A stretch of DNA of 64,000 nucleotides from Candidatus Rifleibacteriota bacterium (GCA_905236675.1 CAJOND010000010.1:1-64000), one strand, 5' to 3'; shown: positions 26,105 through 35,584, counted from the stretch's first letter. The notes: generated by a model from the sequence alone, not told the origin. A program made the numbers and translations.

Positions 26105-27880
26105 TCAGCCCCTTAATTTAATTTTATGAATTCTGAATTTCCCGTTAACGTTACTCAAGCTCCAATATTCGCCATTATAACAAGTTAATTGTTCCATTTC
26201 AGGTTTTTCAGATGAGGTACCAATTGATGATTTAAAAGTAAGATCTTTAATATATTTGCCGTTCATGTCATAACAACGGATATAATTAATTCTAGGAGTA
26301 CAAGAAAGATTATTATAAACGCTGAAAATATTACATCCATCACAGGTAATAGCTTGTCCAGTCATTTTATCGTTCTTTTTCATATGCTTACAAGCTACTT
26401 TTTTCTTAAGTTTAAAATTAGAATCAAAATAACCAAATGATGTATTGCTGAGTTTTACTATATATTCATTTTGAGCTGGATTATAAGAAAATGAAGCAAA
26501 ATTTTTATTTGTAATAGTCTTCCCTTTTTTATTTTTTAGTTCTATTTTTGTTTTACCTTTCAAATCAGATGCATTAAACGAATAAATATAGCTCATTTTT
26601 TTTGTACAGGTTGCAGAATAAATCTTTTTGGTATTAGGGTTGTAGGTTAAAGAATTACTATGCCCAACTTTTCCTATTTTATTGGTTTTTACAACTTTTT
26701 TTGTTTTAATATTGATTTTCAGTAGTTTTGTTTCTTGTTTTGTGTAATATTGACCATCTCCATTTGTAGAAGTCATCAGTGCGACGTACCAATATTTCCC
26801 GTCCGTACAGAAACCTTGAACATGAGTGTAATTATGTCCTTTTTCATCCCATGTACTACCTATTTTTTTAGTTAACACAGTAGAAACATTAACCTTACTA
26901 AGTTTTAATAATGGTTTTAAATTAGTATTTGTATTAGTGTTAGATGTAGCTGTTTTAGTTTTAGAACTAGATTTATCGTTATCAGTTGATTTCTTTTTGG
27001 AAGAATTCTTGGAAACCTTAGTTTTTTGCTTACTAGTAGAATTTTTGGGAACTTTAGTTTTCTGCTGACTATTAGTAAAATTCTTGGAAACTTTAGTTTC
27101 CTGTTGACTATTAGAAGAGTTATTGGAAACTGTATCTTTTGTTTCTTGCTGGCTAGTTGCTGATGTAGAAGTTAAAATAAATTTATAATCGCCTGGATTG
27201 GTAAATGTAAAATAATTGTAAACACCATTGCTTTTGTTTGAATCTTCATCATCAACTTCTTCTTTTTCTTCTTCATTTTCTGTTTGATTGTAAGTGGAAC
27301 TACTAGTATTTGTGTTCGGAGAGTCATATACGCATTTCCCGTAAATCCAACCGCTTCCTTTTTCTGTTTCAACTTCATACCAGTCTCCATCACGATTTAC
27401 TATAACGATTTCTTCGTTATTATATAAACGTGTAAGAACTTTTCCAAAGGGTTCATCTCTTAAGGATAAATATGAAGTAACACCTATATAAGCTTTACCA
27501 TTTGGTAACTTGGTATAACCAGAATTTTGAGTTTCATTACTATTTGTAGAAGTTTCTGTTGTTTTATTGGAATTTACAGTTGAATCAGAAACATTATCTG
27601 AACTAAAAGAATCGTCATCTTTAACACGTGTTATCTTTACATTTGCTGCTTTTGAGCCTTTAAAATATTTTGATAATCCTTTACTTTTTTTCAGATTATT
27701 TTCAGAAGTGTTTTTCCCCTGGTTAGATTCATTGGTTTCTTCATATTGGTTCTCAATATCATTGCTAGATTGATATGCTAATTCATTCTCATCGGAAGAA
27801 GCATTCGCATCATTTGTTAAAGTGCTAAAAAATAAAAAAAGTATAAGAATTTGGGAGAGAGAGGAAAATATTTTTTTCAT
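26105..27880 (-). CDS. secreted protein with SH3b domain, repeat linker and propeller-like C-terminus
   Basis: 591 residues. The signal peptide (about 1-28, ending DANAS) is followed by a Ser/Asn/Thr-rich stretch. An SH3b-type domain (about 128-190) has LSLRDEPFGKVLTRL, GDWYEVETEKGSGWIYG. Next comes a Lys/Ser/Thr linker with four copies of a 12-13 residue unit (NSQQETKVSKN), and a C-terminal domain with repeated strand pairs such as VQGFCTDGKYWYVALM. That last part is shared with the protein at 13148-14554. It probably binds the cell wall or a surface glycan; this is inferred from SH3b only. Ribosome site GGAGAA is clear. Confidence 0.65.
   Translation of the reverse strand: MKKIFSSLSQILILFLFFSTLTNDANASSDENELAYQSSNDIENQYEETNESNQGKNTSENNLKKSKGLSKYFKGSKAANVKITRVKDDDSFSSDNVSDSTVNSNKTTETSTNSNETQNSGYTKLPNGKAYIGVTSYLSLRDEPFGKVLTRLYNNEEIVIVNRDGDWYEVETEKGSGWIYGKCVYDSPNTNTSSSTYNQTENEEEKEEVDDEDSNKSNGVYNYFTFTNPGDYKFILTSTSATSQQETKDTVSNNSSNSQQETKVSKNFTNSQQKTKVPKNSTSKQKTKVSKNSSKKKSTDNDKSSSKTKTATSNTNTNTNLKPLLKLSKVNVSTVLTKKIGSTWDEKGHNYTHVQGFCTDGKYWYVALMTSTNGDGQYYTKQETKLLKINIKTKKVVKTNKIGKVGHSNSLTYNPNTKKIYSATCTKKMSYIYSFNASDLKGKTKIELKNKKGKTITNKNFASFSYNPAQNEYIVKLSNTSFGYFDSNFKLKKKVACKHMKKNDKMTGQAITCDGCNIFSVYNNLSCTPRINYIRCYDMNGKYIKDLTFKSSIGTSSEKPEMEQLTCYNGEYWSLSNVNGKFRIHKIKLRG
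27006..27158 (-). repeat. in-frame tandem repeat, four units of 36-39 bases
   Basis: Units begin at 27006, 27042, 27081 and 27120, each with the core TTGG[AG]AACTTTAGTTT on the plus strand. They encode the Lys/Ser/Asn-rich linker of the SH3b protein. The second and third units are the most similar. All lengths are multiples of three, so copy-number change would keep the frame. Confidence 0.8.
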
Positions 27881-27996
27881 ATATCTTTTTCTCCTTTGAT
27901 TATCTTATTGTATCAATATTTCAGGATTATCGCAATTATTTTAAGTATTATACTTAACCCGTTTACTATAATAACTTCAATAATTTCTATAACAAT

Positions 27997-28034
27997 AAAA
28001 AACTCTGCAAATAAAGCTTATTGCAGAGTTTTTT
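27997..28034. terminator. bidirectional hairpin terminator
   Basis: AAAAAACTCTGCAA (27997-28010) pairs with TTGCAGAGTTTTTT (28021-28034), with an inner AATAA/TTATT extension. It follows the minus-strand sugar kinase. Confidence 0.9.
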
Positions 28035-28066
28035 GATTAGTTTTCTTTTTATTTTTCTATTATTTA

Positions 28067-28975
28067 TTATAGAATAACCATTTCTTTTAGTGCTTCGTAT
28101 CTTTCTTCTATACGTTTTGGGTCTAAATTTTCATAGGTTTCTACACTAAAGTTTTCAACAGTCAAAGAACCCATTGCTGATCCGTATAACATGCTTTTCC
28201 TAAAGCCCTTTTCACTATAATCACCATGTTTAGCAAGACTGCCCATGAAACCACCTGCAAATGAATCTCCGGCACCAGTTGGGTCTGTTACATCAAGACT
28301 TGGGAAAGCAGGAGCAAAGTATCTGGTTTCTTTTGTTGCTGTCATAGCACCCAATTCTCCAAGTTTAACTACAATTCGTTTCGGTCCAAGATCAAGCAGT
28401 TTTGCAACCGCATGTGCGAACTTCTTTTCTTGTGCAAGAAGTCTTGCTTCATTTTCATTTACAAAAAGAATATCAACTTTCTTTATTGCTTCTAGTAGTG
28501 TGTCTCTTGTGGTATTTATCCATAAATTCATTGTGTCTAAAGCAATAATTTTTGGATTTTTAACCTGATTTATGATTTGAATCTGTAATGATGGGTGAAT
28601 ATTGGCTAAAAATAGTAATTCAGCATTTTTATAGTTTTCTGGAAGAACAGGATTAAAAGATTCAAAGACGTTCAAGCATGTGCTATGAGTGGTTGCATCT
28701 CCAAATTCTTCACCATAGCTTCCAACCCAGTTAAAAGTATTCCCTTCAACACTTCGTTCAAAACCAGTAAGATCAACACCATGCTTCTTTAAAAATTCAA
28801 TATGTTTTTCTTCAAAATCCTTACCAGCAACACCAACTAGGCCAACTTTTGTAAAGTAGCTTGCTACAGTTGAAAAATAAGAAGCTGAACCTCCAAGAAC
28901 TCTTTCTCTCTTCCCTTTAGGAGTTTCAAGGCTATCATAGGCGATTGAACCAACTACTACCATTTTTATGCTCAT
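28067..28975 (-). CDS. PfkB-family sugar/nucleoside kinase
   Basis: 302 residues from the ATG at 28975, which has GGAGG six to ten bases upstream. An in-frame ATG at 29005 would place that ribosome site inside the gene. The N-terminal GGSASYFSTVASYF and the C-terminal signature DPTGAGDSFAGGFMGSL, with the catalytic Asp in GAGD, define the ribokinase/PfkB fold. The substrate is not readable; it resembles adenosine-kinase-like members. It stands alone between a terminator and the tRNA promoter region. Confidence 0.85.
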   Translation of the reverse strand: MSIKMVVVGSIAYDSLETPKGKRERVLGGSASYFSTVASYFTKVGLVGVAGKDFEEKHIEFLKKHGVDLTGFERSVEGNTFNWVGSYGEEFGDATTHSTCLNVFESFNPVLPENYKNAELLFLANIHPSLQIQIINQVKNPKIIALDTMNLWINTTRDTLLEAIKKVDILFVNENEARLLAQEKKFAHAVAKLLDLGPKRIVVKLGELGAMTATKETRYFAPAFPSLDVTDPTGAGDSFAGGFMGSLAKHGDYSEKGFRKSMLYGSAMGSLTVENFSVETYENLDPKRIEERYEALKEMVIL

Positions 28976-29153
28976 TAAATATTCCTCCAGTTTGTTTTTT
29001 TTCATAGCCTAACAATAATTGTTTATGCTATTTAAGAGATTTTTATTGATTAGTTTTTTTGTATCTCTTTTAAAGATAATTTTAATCATTATACCATAAA
29101 TAACGCAAAGAATCTTAAGAGTTTAATGAAGTTAAAAAAAATAAAAAAAAAAG

Positions 29154-29182
29154 TTGACTCTGAAAAAGGTTTTTGATATTAT
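29154..29182 (+). promoter_or_regulatory. promoter of the tRNA operon
   Basis: TTGACT at 29154-29159, exactly 17 bases, TATTAT at 29177-29182, about 70 bases before the first tRNA. It is the closest to consensus in the window. Confidence 0.8.
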
Positions 29183-29252
29183 CTACTACCGTCACGAGGT
29201 GATACTAAATTTAATCGGGTCAAGCCCCGCTAAGTTTAATGCCTTAAGACAC

Positions 29253-29325
<73 letters not shown>

Positions 29326-29346
29326 ATTGAACGCAATACTTCATTT

Positions 29347-29419
29347 GCGGGAATAGCTCAGTTGGTAGAGCGCCACCTTGCCAAGGTGGATGTCGCGGGT
29401 TCGAGTCCCGTTTCCCGCT
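29347..29419 (+). tRNA. tRNA-Gly (GCC), copy 1
   Basis: Acceptor GCGGGAA pairs with TTCCCGC, anticodon stem CCACC/GGTGG, anticodon GCC at 29380-29382. Identical over its 73 bases to the gene at 29956-30028. CCA is not encoded. Confidence 0.95.
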
Positions 29420-29440
29420 CTTAACCAAATGATTTATATT

Positions 29441-29514
29441 GCGCCAGTAGCTCAGGTGGATAGAGCAGCAGCCTTCTAAGCTGCGGGCCAGGGGTTCGAA
29501 TCCTCTCTGGCGCG
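29441..29514 (+). tRNA. tRNA-Arg (TCT)
   Basis: Acceptor GCGCCAG pairs with CTGGCGC, anticodon stem GCAGC/GCTGC with loop CTTCTAA, anticodon TCT at 29475-29477, reading AGA/AGG. Confidence 0.95.
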
Positions 29515-29548
29515 TTGGTTTTGGCTGTAACACTATTACGGTCTATAT

Positions 29549-29621
29549 GGTCGGAGTAGCGCAATGGTAGAGCACAAGATTGTGGATCTTGCGGCTGCGG
29601 GTTCGAGCCCCGTCTCCGACC
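29549..29621 (+). tRNA. tRNA-His (GTG)
   Basis: Acceptor GTCGGAG pairs with CTCCGAC. An extra G at 29549 faces C 29621, the G-1 expected for histidine tRNA. Anticodon GTG at 29582-29584. Confidence 0.95.
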
Positions 29622-29628
29622 CTTGCCA

Positions 29629-29702
29629 GCGCTTGTAGCTCAATTGGATAGAGCGACAGACTTCGGATCTGTAGGCTGAGGGTTCGAGCCCTTCCAGGCG
29701 CG
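29629..29702 (+). tRNA. tRNA-Arg (TCG)
   Basis: Acceptor GCGCTTG pairs with CAGGCGC with one G-U pair. Anticodon stem ACAGA/TCTGT with loop CTTCGGA, anticodon TCG at 29663-29665, reading CGA and related codons. An arginine tRNA with TCG rather than the common ACG is worth noting. Confidence 0.92.
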
Positions 29703-29725
29703 ATGTTAAAATCGTTTGTAATCAT

Positions 29726-29797
29726 GGTCCGCTAGCTCAGGGGTAGAGCATCTGACTTTTAATCAGGGGGTCGTTGGTTCAAATCCAACGCGGATCA
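29726..29797 (+). tRNA. tRNA-Lys (TTT)
   Basis: Acceptor GGTCCGC pairs with GCGGATC with one G-U pair. Anticodon TTT at 29758-29760 in loop CTTTTAA; T arm GTTGG/CCAAC around TTCAAAT. Confidence 0.93.
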
Positions 29798-29851
29798 CTT
29801 TTTTATGGTTCTTTCTTGATAGTTTAAAATGAGCTTGATAGTTAGAACTTC

Positions 29852-29924
29852 GGGAAATTAGCTCAGCTGGCAGAGCAACTGACTCTTAATCAGTGGGTCA
29901 ACGGTTCGAATCCGTTATTTCCCA
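29852..29924 (+). tRNA. tRNA-Lys (CTT)
   Basis: Acceptor GGGAAAT pairs with ATTTCCC. Anticodon stem ACTGA/TCAGT with loop CTCTTAA, anticodon CTT at 29885-29887, reading AAG. Confidence 0.95.
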
Positions 29925-29955
29925 TTTTTTGGTTGTTTTAGTCGAATAAAATACT

Positions 29956-30028
29956 GCGGGAATAGCTCAGTTGGTAGAGCGCCACCTTGCCAAGGTGGAT
30001 GTCGCGGGTTCGAGTCCCGTTTCCCGCT
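29956..30028 (+). tRNA. tRNA-Gly (GCC), copy 2
   Basis: Same sequence as the gene at 29347-29419. Last gene of the cluster; the T-rich run after it has no clear hairpin. Confidence 0.95.
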
Positions 30029-30177
30029 TTTTCTTATTTTAGGTCTTTTTATAAGTTGGCTAGAACTAGCGTTTACATTGTGGTTGGTAATTTTGTTATA
30101 CGCAGGATTTACTGGACTGAAGAACTGTCTCTAGTTCAGCTTGAGAAACCGCTGAATGCAATGAAGTAGATCGGCTT

Positions 30178-31623
30178 CTATTCTATAGAAACTACTGAAG
30201 CAGTAATATCATCTTTTACAGCATTAGGATTATTTTCAACCAAATCTGATATTTCTTTAATTATTTCATATGCTGTTTTATCCTGACGTAGTTTGAAGAA
30301 ATCCATCAAGTATTTATATCCATCTTCGCAATTTTCTTTTGCTTCAAAGAAATCTATAAGTCCGTCAGAGTAAAAAATAAACTTGTCTCCATGCTCAATT
30401 TTAACACTTTTAGTTTCATATTCGCTTTCTGCAAAAATACCAAGTAATGTTCCGGTAGAAGGCAATTCTCTTATCGTTTTGCTTGTGGTACAATATTGTA
30501 ATGGAAAATCATGGCCAGCATTTGCATATTTGAAAGTCATTTTTTTCAAGTCAAAAACACCCCAAAGGGCTGTAGAATTAAAGTGAGAGCCTGCGCCAAG
30601 AAATTCTTTCAAAGATAGGTTAACTGATTTCATTAATTCTGCAGGAACTTTTGTAAGACTGCCTTTTTCCTTGAATAGGCAATAAACTACAGACATTACG
30701 AGTGAAGCAGGCACTCCTTTGCCACAAACATCACCAATTAAGAAACCAAGCTGTTTTGGATTATTCCCTGTTATGTAACGAATAAAATCTCCGCCGACAA
30801 ATCTAGCTGGTTTTATAAACGTTGCCAGCTTAATTCCATCCATATCTGGCAAGTTTCTTGGTAGTGCTCCTTCCTGAACTATACGGGCCATTTCTAGTTC
30901 TCTTTGAATTGAGGCTTGTCTTTCTGCTAATTCATTAGCCCTATATTCAAGTTCTTTTTGAAGCTGATAATTATGTAGACATATAGCAACTTGGTCTGAA
31001 AGTAAGTCTAACTTAAAATTATCTTCGGAAGAAAGCGTTTTGTCGTCATCATATCTTCCAACTAATAAACAACCATAAAAAATATTTTCGTGTGAAAGGG
31101 TTGCTCCAGCTAAGGCACCTTTAAAATCATATTCTTTGAATATATATTGTAATAGTTTGAAAGATAGTTTTACAGGGTCAGAAGCGGAATCTGTATCATT
31201 GCTATCTTTTAAAAGTTGTTCAAATTTTATGTTTTCGAAAGTGTTTGGCTTTATTCCAACAGATTCTTTGGCAGTAAAAGAGTTTTTTTCTCCATCTAAA
31301 AGGAAAAGTACTACCCAATCAAAGTTACCTAAATCTGCTACAACATCCAGTATTTTTTTATAGTTAGCTCCTGCTTGCAACATTTCTAAATCATTTAATC
31401 TATGGGCTTTTTCATAAAAATTACAAATCATTTTAAGAGAATTCTTTTCTTTTAAACTATGCCATATTACAACTGTTAAAATTGCGAGCATAATAAAAAC
31501 CGCTATCACGCCATATTTTGAGTCGTGTAGCATAACGGTTATAAAACCAATTGCAGCAAGCCAAAAACAATAAAAAAGCGTGAAACCCCGCTCTTTTAAA
31601 TTTTTATCATTAGTTAAAGCCAA
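30178..31623 (-). CDS. membrane GAF-SpoIIE (PP2C-type) serine phosphatase, RsbU-like
   Basis: 481 residues with a TTG start and no strong ribosome site. Two hydrophobic segments (about 14-54) are followed by a GAF-like region (about 75-215), a coiled linker (ELEYRANELAERQASIQREL) and a SpoIIE/PP2C domain with FVGGDFI, IGDVCGKGVPASLVM and FYSDGLIDFFEA. Such enzymes dephosphorylate anti-anti-sigma factors in partner-switching control. No STAS or RsbW-like gene is in the window. It lies 9 bases after the 209-residue gene and may be co-transcribed with it. Confidence 0.85.
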   Translation of the reverse strand: MALTNDKNLKERGFTLFYCFWLAAIGFITVMLHDSKYGVIAVFIMLAILTVVIWHSLKEKNSLKMICNFYEKAHRLNDLEMLQAGANYKKILDVVADLGNFDWVVLFLLDGEKNSFTAKESVGIKPNTFENIKFEQLLKDSNDTDSASDPVKLSFKLLQYIFKEYDFKGALAGATLSHENIFYGCLLVGRYDDDKTLSSEDNFKLDLLSDQVAICLHNYQLQKELEYRANELAERQASIQRELEMARIVQEGALPRNLPDMDGIKLATFIKPARFVGGDFIRYITGNNPKQLGFLIGDVCGKGVPASLVMSVVYCLFKEKGSLTKVPAELMKSVNLSLKEFLGAGSHFNSTALWGVFDLKKMTFKYANAGHDFPLQYCTTSKTIRELPSTGTLLGIFAESEYETKSVKIEHGDKFIFYSDGLIDFFEAKENCEDGYKYLMDFFKLRQDKTAYEIIKEISDLVENNPNAVKDDITASVVSIE

Positions 31624-31632
31624 GATATTTGC

Positions 31633-32262
31633 CTATTTTTCATATAAATCAAATGTATTTTCCCATTCAGCCAGACCTATGTATAGCTTTTTGGGACTTC
31701 GTGCATCTATGAGAAAACGTTTGTCTTTTTCTAAATAATTTTTAAGTCTTTGCCTGATTTTAAATAAAAGATCTTTTGTAAATATATTTTTTAATTCAAA
31801 GCTAGCAATTAAAGGTGCAGAAAACCTATGCCAAATATCTGAGAGACCTTGAGGTTTTCCATGTTTCTTCAAGATTCGATATATAGTATCAAGCATAGAT
31901 TCATATAGTTCAGCTCCGTTGTAATCGAAAAAAAAGGCAACAGGAGGCAAAAAACCAAATTTAGATACTATATCTCTAGCTTTTCTGACAAGTTTTTCTC
32001 CATCAGCTTGTAATCCGACTATTTCTGACCTTAGAATTCGCATTAACATAAGGTCAATGTCTTTGCGGACTAAAGTGTCTATTAGTGCTGAATCTGAAGG
32101 AAAAAATTTTTTTAAAATCGGCCTGATTGATTCTATAGGCTCAACACTTAAAAACTGTATGTTTCGCCCATAGGTTTCGGAGTTTTTGGTTTTCATCTCT
32201 CCGAGTATTTTTTCAAATTGTAATATAAACTCGAATTTAGTTTCGCAAGCCAATTTCAGCAC
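31633..32262 (-). CDS. hypothetical protein
   Basis: 209 residues, starting at GTG or perhaps at the ATG 23 codons in (MKTKNSETYG); neither has a strong ribosome site. Mostly helical, with no transmembrane segment or catalytic motif I recognise. It sits between the transglycosylase and the SpoIIE phosphatase, and close spacing to the latter suggests co-transcription. Confidence 0.55.
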   Translation of the reverse strand: MLKLACETKFEFILQFEKILGEMKTKNSETYGRNIQFLSVEPIESIRPILKKFFPSDSALIDTLVRKDIDLMLMRILRSEIVGLQADGEKLVRKARDIVSKFGFLPPVAFFFDYNGAELYESMLDTIYRILKKHGKPQGLSDIWHRFSAPLIASFELKNIFTKDLLFKIRQRLKNYLEKDKRFLIDARSPKKLYIGLAEWENTFDLYEK

Positions 32263-32314
32263 CCAAAAGATAAAAATAAATATTTATTTATTTTTTTATT
32301 GTAACATAATATTT

Positions 32315-32347
32315 TTTCTTTCTCAATCAAGATGATTGAGAAAGAAA
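32315..32347. terminator. long hairpin downstream of the transglycosylase gene
   Basis: TTTCTTTCTCAATCA (32315-32329) pairs perfectly with TGATTGAGAAAGAAA (32333-32347), just after the minus-strand stop. There is no U-run in that direction, so it may be a processing or stability element. Confidence 0.5.
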
Positions 32348-32353
32348 TTCTAA

Positions 32354-34393
32354 TCAGTATAACCTTTTATAATTCCAGTGAGAACCCATAACTTTTTTGT
32401 AATAGTCACGAGTTTCTGGCAAAGGAACTTTGTCTAGTCTATCTAAAACTGGTAATTTAGAAAAAGGTCCAGCTTCCACTTTGCGTTGAATATTTCCCTG
32501 ACCACCATTATAAGATGCTGTTGCCAAGAATAGGTCACCTTTAAATAATTCTGCAAGGTAATTTAGATACCATGTTCCGTATCTGATGTTTACATCCGGT
32601 TTCCAAAGCATGTTTTTGTTAAAATTCTTTTCTCCTAATTTCCCTGCTATCCATTTGCCTGTTGAAGGTAATATTTGCATTAAACCCATTGCATTACTTC
32701 TTGAAAGAATGTCTTCTTTAAAGTGACTTTCTTCTCTCATTATTGAAAGAATCCAGAATTTATCTACTCCAAATTTTGCACCGTACTTCTTGATTTCTTT
32801 ATCGTAAGTAAGAGGATATAATGCTTCCCAACCCCATTTAGGCATTGCAGTAAGAGGTTTGTCGGCATCTGAAATCTGTCTAGCTAGGCGTTCTCCATAG
32901 GAAACCAGGGACTGAAAATCATTGTGCTTTCTTGCTATGTCTATTATAGCCTTATATAAAGCTAAATTTGATTTATATTTGTCCGTAAGCTTTATGGCTT
33001 CAGATTTAGCAAGAAAATTAAGTTTTGTTCCCCATAATTTATTTAGAGCATCTATTCTTTCGTTAGTAGCTGGAGAAAGCTTTTCTACAGGAGTATTTAC
33101 AAGTTTTAAAGAATCATTTCTTGATTTTGGTGAAATCCACCATATAAAAAATGAATTGGGGTATTTCTTTTTCAACAGTTCAAGAATAGATTGACCGTCT
33201 TTCGTATTTAATCCAGCACAAAGAGCGGAATATCCTAGAGCATCGTCTGCACGATGATGACCAGGGAAATTTTTAGTTAATAGCATAAAATAAGGTATTG
33301 CTCGTTTAAATTGTTTTTCATCATAGCATTTAAGACCCATTTCATAAATATGAACAGGAAGAACAGCACCTTTAAATTCTGAATTTATAAATTGATTGAT
33401 GTATTCCATTGTTTCGCCATCTCTTCCACATTCAAAAGAAGACCTCATTAGTCTGTATTTTATAGCGGTATGGTCTACTGGGAAAGTATTACATGTGGAA
33501 GCTGCAAGATAATCTGTAACTGCTTCAGAATGTTTGCCTGCGAAATGATTAATATTGCCTCTAAGCTGACGAGCCCAAGCAATCATTTCTGGAGCATTCT
33601 TTTTGTTGTTGATAATTGCCGAAAAAGCTTCCATAGATTTGGCATAATTCTTTTGCTTGTTTAAATATTCAGCATTTAGAATCTCCATCACGTTTTTCCC
33701 AAAGCTAGCTTCTAAAGCAATTTGGTTGGCTTTGTTTTTGAATATATCTGCTGTTAAATTTTCATTTATTACCCAAACTGCTATAGCAAGCCATTCTTGT
33801 CTTGTAAATCTATAAAGTGTAGGATTTGCTAATATTTTTTTTAATAATTCTACTGAAGCTGCGGCATTCTGATAAAAAAATCTTTCCGCATTATATTCGT
33901 AAAGAGATTTATAAGCTAACCTGCTTTTAGTATTAACGTCTAGGAATGGTAGTTCTGAAAGTTTGTAATAAGCTGTTCCTTTTTGCCATACTGTTTTTAA
34001 TGAAGCAGCTGTAGATTCTAATTTTGGTAGATCTGTAGGCTGGGCATTTTCCAACAAAAGCATAAAATGGGTCATTCTTGCTAACAAAGTAGCTTCTGAA
34101 TCTGGGTAGCGATTTATCAGGTTTGTATAAATTACAAAAGCTTCCTGTTTTCTTCCAATATTTTTTAAAGCTTCAGCTTCAACGTAAAGTCTTACATCAC
34201 CAAGATTATTATTGGCTTTAGTAGTGTGAACCAAATTGTAGAGTTCTTGATATTTTTTACTATCGTATAGAGTTGCTATTTTTGATAAATTCTGTTCAAA
34301 GCTTTGTGCTAAAAGAATAATAGGAGAAAAAACGGATAATCCAAAAAGAAGAAAAATAAGTCTAAAGCTTTTGGTATTTAAATCTATTAACAT
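32354..34393 (-). CDS. soluble lytic murein transglycosylase (Slt-like) with TPR superhelix
   Basis: 679 residues. An N-terminal signal/anchor (about 9-30, FRLIFLLFGLSVFSPIILLA) is followed by a long helical-repeat region (about 35-500) with TPR spacing. The C-terminal SLT domain has ILSIMREESHF with the catalytic Glu, AMGLMQILPSTG, IRYGTWYLNYL and ATASYNGGQGN. It cleaves peptidoglycan glycan strands in the periplasm, giving anhydro-muropeptides. The layout is that of E. coli Slt70. Confidence 0.9.
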   Translation of the reverse strand: MLIDLNTKSFRLIFLLFGLSVFSPIILLAQSFEQNLSKIATLYDSKKYQELYNLVHTTKANNNLGDVRLYVEAEALKNIGRKQEAFVIYTNLINRYPDSEATLLARMTHFMLLLENAQPTDLPKLESTAASLKTVWQKGTAYYKLSELPFLDVNTKSRLAYKSLYEYNAERFFYQNAAASVELLKKILANPTLYRFTRQEWLAIAVWVINENLTADIFKNKANQIALEASFGKNVMEILNAEYLNKQKNYAKSMEAFSAIINNKKNAPEMIAWARQLRGNINHFAGKHSEAVTDYLAASTCNTFPVDHTAIKYRLMRSSFECGRDGETMEYINQFINSEFKGAVLPVHIYEMGLKCYDEKQFKRAIPYFMLLTKNFPGHHRADDALGYSALCAGLNTKDGQSILELLKKKYPNSFFIWWISPKSRNDSLKLVNTPVEKLSPATNERIDALNKLWGTKLNFLAKSEAIKLTDKYKSNLALYKAIIDIARKHNDFQSLVSYGERLARQISDADKPLTAMPKWGWEALYPLTYDKEIKKYGAKFGVDKFWILSIMREESHFKEDILSRSNAMGLMQILPSTGKWIAGKLGEKNFNKNMLWKPDVNIRYGTWYLNYLAELFKGDLFLATASYNGGQGNIQRKVEAGPFSKLPVLDRLDKVPLPETRDYYKKVMGSHWNYKRLY

Positions 34394-34493
34394 TTTGCTA
34401 CCTCTCTATACATGATTCTGCACATAATAACAAAAATATTAATAGAGTACAAGGAGCAAATTAAAATTAAGTTAAAACTAAGAAATTAAAAGT

Positions 34494-35570
34494 TTAATTT
34501 TTTCTAAAATATTTTACTACTCTGGAAATCGTTTTAAAAAATGATAAACAGATGAAACCAACAATGGTAGATATTATCGTTACAGTTATAAAATATACAG
34601 GATTTCCAAAGTCTATTTCTTTTGATTTTTTTGAGTCGTCTTCAGGTTTTTCTTCTTTGGGAGGAATAGGATTTTCCTGTAAATGGCTTATTAGGCTGTT
34701 TCTAGATATTCCAGAGGTCTTTGTAGATATATTATCTTGTTTATTTTGAATTTTTTCTGATTTTGTTTCAGTATTGCTAGATTTCACTTCTTTTTCTATT
34801 GATGGCTTACTTTGTTGGTTTTGATTGGAAATAGATTGAGAAGTGTTTTTATTTTCATTACTATGATTAACTTCTTTATTGATAGCAGGCTTTTCAGATG
34901 ATATTTCTTTGTCTTTTATTGAAAGATTTTTTGATGGAACGGATTTATTGTTTGTAATATTATCCTTAGGAGTAGCTCTTACTGATTCTGAACTTTTTGT
35001 TGTTGTAGTTGAAATTTGAGTTTTTAGATTGTTTTTTTCTGGACTATTGTTTGTCGGATTAGGAAGACTTTCATTTGTTTTTGTGCCTTTGGGTTTTGCT
35101 AAAAATGGAACTTCTATGGCTTTCCCACGACCAAAAACTTTTCTGTCTTTATGACCAATAGGTAAAGCTAATTGCGCAACCTGTATTTTACCTATGTTGG
35201 TTTGATATCTGAAAGTAATTAAATCGCCTAAGTCTTCAAAAAAGTTGTTTATTTCGTTAGCAGCATCTTTTTCAAAATGAAAAACAGCTTTACCATTGTT
35301 TTTGGTTGAGTAAAATATTACTTGATTGTCATCATTCTTTTGCAGATAGTCTATTTCACGTATTTCATCTAAAGCCATGACCATAATGGCAGGCTGTGGT
35401 TTATCTGGCTGCTGACCATGAAGAATGATAGCCTGATTGGTTTTTATAATCCATATTTCTTTTGGTTTTTTATTATCTTGCAACAAGGCCTTGTCTATTT
35501 TTTCACCTGTTAATAAATACGGGGTGATCGCTTCTATAACTTTTTGTGGAAGTTTTTGTATTTTACTCAT
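34494..35570 (-). CDS. tail-anchored protein of unknown function
   Basis: 358 residues. The N-terminal 150 residues form an alpha/beta domain that resembles bacterial PH-like domains in its strand pattern (WIIKTNQAIILHG, VIFYSTKNNGKAVFHFE). A Ser/Asn/Lys/Thr-rich disordered linker (about 160-310) leads to one transmembrane segment near the C-terminus (YFITVTIISTIVGFICLSFF) and a short basic tail. It follows the YbjN-like gene by 14 bases on the same strand. The PH-like call is tentative. Confidence 0.5.
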   Translation of the reverse strand: MSKIQKLPQKVIEAITPYLLTGEKIDKALLQDNKKPKEIWIIKTNQAIILHGQQPDKPQPAIMVMALDEIREIDYLQKNDDNQVIFYSTKNNGKAVFHFEKDAANEINNFFEDLGDLITFRYQTNIGKIQVAQLALPIGHKDRKVFGRGKAIEVPFLAKPKGTKTNESLPNPTNNSPEKNNLKTQISTTTTKSSESVRATPKDNITNNKSVPSKNLSIKDKEISSEKPAINKEVNHSNENKNTSQSISNQNQQSKPSIEKEVKSSNTETKSEKIQNKQDNISTKTSGISRNSLISHLQENPIPPKEEKPEDDSKKSKEIDFGNPVYFITVTIISTIVGFICLSFFKTISRVVKYFRKN

Positions 35571-35584
35571 ATTTTTAATCAGCC

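Noticed and set aside
29543-29725. Minus-strand 60-residue frame across tRNA-His and tRNA-Arg
   Set aside because: Antisense of tRNA genes, with no start signals.
30029-30177. A ninth RNA gene after the last tRNA
   Set aside because: The stretch is locally GC-richer, but no cloverleaf or stable stem set can be drawn, and no terminator hairpin is clear.
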